A stretch of DNA of 64,000 nt from Scatophagus argus. Taxonomy: Eukaryota; Chordata; Actinopteri; Scatophagidae. Below are positions 62,004 to 64,000 of this stretch, piece after piece; within the stretch, counting starts at the first letter, position 1, and each line of letters opens with the position of its first letter. The notes under the pieces are model-generated. The model searched no databases and was not told the DNA's origin. It saw only the letters and a program-made list of their open reading frames with translations. A program made the position numbers and the translations under genes. The stretch is taken from assembly GCF_020382885.2 (NCBI RefSeq), contig NC_058499.1:13129872-13193871 (forward strand), in the 5' to 3' direction.

Positions 62004-63397
62004 GATACCTAAAACGTAATCAAAAGTTCGGCTGTCCATCAACTGTGTAAACACAAGACCAACTCAGTATTTCTTTGCTGTCACCCACCAAAAAATGCAG
62101 TTATGTCCTGGGTCGTACACACATCAACTACTGCAGTAAAATGTGCAATTCAGATTGATAACTCTCAAACAAAGCTTGCTTCTATGAAAAAGTAAACTCG
62201 CAAGCTTTTTTAAGTCGTATAGAAGATTCAATAACATACAAAACTGATTTAAACCAAATTATTTGATTACAAGAAACTGGATTGGTCCTCGGCTATGGAC
62301 ACCGGAGAGCGCCACAAGAGTTTGGGGACTGTTTTTCTCCTTTTTCAGAGTTTTGACGAAAAGCTCAGGGAACATCTTAATGTTGGCATAAAATTCTTCA
62401 TAATAAATATTCATTTATTTATTTATGCGACGTGAACAAAGGCGGACGGATAGGCTGAAGACAAGTGTACTACGCAAGCACTCAGACAAGACTGAACTCT
62501 AGAAAATGGATAACCCAAATAATGCTGTTACTTATCCATTATCTGGTCTACCAAAGCCCCCCTGCTGTGTTGGTGCACCTCACGGGACTTTGCGACTATG
62601 TCACGTTATGGGTCTCCACGGTCACTATTTTATCACATGGGTTTCTCCAACAGCACAGTGGAGCTGTGTCCCCTGGTAAACTCATGTGCTGAAAAAAATA
62701 CACAATACTGACAATAATCTCTGCCAAGCAAAAACAAAAGCGGAGTTGAGGTAGTCCGTCTGTAGGTCAGTGGTGGGAGAAGTAAGTCTGTTCCGATCAA
62801 TTACCTAAATAGATGAAGGTATTTTTCTATTGTAGAAGCAAGCAGAAATACTCCACTGCAAGCGGGCTAAAAAAGGTGTTACGTGAAAACTTCAAGTAGG
62901 CTGCAGTACAACAATCAGGAGACAATGGACTTTGCTTGACAGCTGTTAAGTCTTTTAAAACAACAAGTAATGGCCTGTTCACCTCGGGATAAATCGGTAA
63001 AACAATGAAATAGCAAAGTTATAAACTGCCCAGGAACAAGCAGAAAACTGACAGTGAATTTACAGCCCTTTGAACCTCATAGAGGCATTCTCACGCTTGT
63101 GGCCATTGTAACATAAAACGTTAATATCGGTAGCCATAAAACGTGCCGAATTAGAAACACTGTGTAAAACGTACTATTTTGATAAATAAGAAAGTGATTA
63201 TTAATTCAACGTAAATACTTAAGCCCTGTAACTTTTGGAATAATGTGGTTGCTGTTTTTGGCATCTGTTTTTGAGAGGGTGTTTGTGTCTTTCGTAGTAT
63301 CTGGCAACCCTGGGCAGTCTCAGCCGGTGAATCTTGCGTCTGCTTCTCTGTCAGCTGAACCTCCGCAGAAGGTCTTTCTCTGTAGCCGGTTAGCATC
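62004..63397 (+). promoter_or_regulatory. dnaja2: Spacer and probable dnaja2 promoter/5' UTR
   Basis: No gene is seen between the ppp6r2 promoter and the dnaja2 start. It contains a possible decayed copy (62764-62905) of the repeat at 17650-17870: ggtcagtggtgggagaagta, then agaaatactccactgcaag. The last 200 bp before the ATG probably include the dnaja2 5' UTR. No TATA box is obvious. Confidence 0.35.
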
Positions 63398-64000
63398 ATG
63401 GCAAACGTTGTGGATACTAAGCTGTACGACATCCTCGGAGTTTCACCATCTGCTTCTGAAAATGAACTAAAAAAGGTGAGTAACCTATGAAACGTAAGGG
63501 AAATTTGTACGAAATAAAAGAGGGAACAGACATCACCAGTTAAATGTGGCCTAGTTACAAGCTAACTTAATCAACGTGAGCTAATTGCAGGGCGCTAGCT
63601 AAAGGTGCTCAATAGCAGTGAGTTTGCTAGCCTGGCATGTAAGCTAAGCTTGCTAAGACAGATGACTGTTCGGTGCTTCGAGGCGAAGGATTTTTGAAGA
63701 CAAAAATATTCATTGGTGTTGGTAAAATACTGACAATCATTATATTTTTCATCGTTTCTTTATAAGTCAGAAAGATGTTCCCAACCAAGAAATACATATG
63801 TGATCATGAGTGTGTTATACACCGGCTACTAGAGGAGAACTAGCCACATTCCAGCAAATAGCCATCGCCATGTCGATCAGTAACGACGCATGTAGCGTTA
63901 GCTAAACAGCTCACCTACCTAAAAAAAAACCCCAAAACAAAACAGGTAAAAAGAAATATGGTTGTGCGTTCATCATTTGGTAACGCAAACCCGGCGTTAG
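63398..64000 (+). CDS. dnaja2: DnaJ homolog subfamily A member 2, first coding exon
   Basis: Partial gene: coding exon 63398-63475 (26 codons, phase-0 donor AAAAAG|gtgagt), with the rest an intron running off the window. The peptide MANVVDTKLYDILGVSPSAS, then ENELKK, differs little from the start of DNAJA2 (MANVADTKLYDILGV in human) and is the first helix of a J domain. The HPD motif would lie in the next exon, which is not within the remaining 525 bases. DNAJA2 is a cytosolic type I Hsp40 co-chaperone that stimulates HSP70 ATPase and binds misfolded clients. Teleosts may have two copies; the paralogue cannot be assigned here. Confidence 0.9.

Noticed and set aside
1-64000. CRISPR arrays, operons, riboswitches, phage or plasmid genes
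   Set aside because: The window is vertebrate nuclear DNA with spliced genes; tandem repeats present are simple microsatellites without spacers.

Overview
The window is vertebrate nuclear DNA, almost certainly from a ray-finned (teleost) fish. It has GT-AG introns of tens of bases to several kilobases, dense CA/GT, CT and AG microsatellites, fish-type SINE, LINE-tail, Tc1/mariner and inverted-repeat DNA elements, and single-copy vertebrate genes whose products align closely with the mammalian orthologues. No prokaryotic, organellar or viral gene was seen. Gene models were built by hand from splice sites, reading phase and remembered family sequences. Every internal junction in the seven models keeps the reading frame.

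Layout, left to right. (1) c2cd5, plus strand, 1-15796: the C-terminal two thirds of a C2-domain protein linked to insulin/AKT2-driven GLUT4 traffic. The N-terminal C2 domain lies outside the window. Large introns carry three inverted-repeat elements, and three in-frame candidate cassette exons are visible. (2) lmf2, plus strand, 18525-23928: complete, 14 coding exons, 734 aa, a multi-pass ER membrane protein. (3) miox, minus strand, 24762-28067: complete, 10 coding exons, 286 aa, myo-inositol oxygenase, convergent with lmf2. (4) adm2, minus strand, 31584-38197: complete, 2 coding exons, 168 aa, the adrenomedullin-2/intermedin precursor. Its 6.1-kb intron holds a dead Tc1-like element that was itself hit by a SINE. 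(5) A mob2-type gene, minus strand, 43181-46855: complete, 5 coding exons, 227 aa, with an N-terminal myristoylation motif and a probable GC-AG intron. (6) ppp6r2, minus strand, 51099-60001: complete, 23 coding exons, 919 aa, a SAPS-domain regulatory subunit of protein phosphatase 6. (7) dnaja2, plus strand, from 63398: only the first coding exon is inside the window.

The lmf2-miox-adm2-ppp6r2 run, with its relative orientations, matches human 22q13.33 from memory (PPP6R2-SBF1-ADM2-MIOX-LMF2). The mob2-like gene sits where SBF1 would be expected, and c2cd5 (human 12p12) and dnaja2 (human 16q) flank the block. These genes do not form a pathway; they are independent housekeeping, metabolic, signalling and hormone genes in a conserved linkage block.

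I found no convincing new multi-gene system. The most interesting points are the in-frame alternative exons of c2cd5, the nested SINE-in-Tc1 insertion with a perfect 8-bp target duplication, the non-canonical mob2-like splice donor and lipidation motif, a possible in-frame N-terminal extension of ppp6r2, and the local cluster of non-autonomous inverted-repeat elements.
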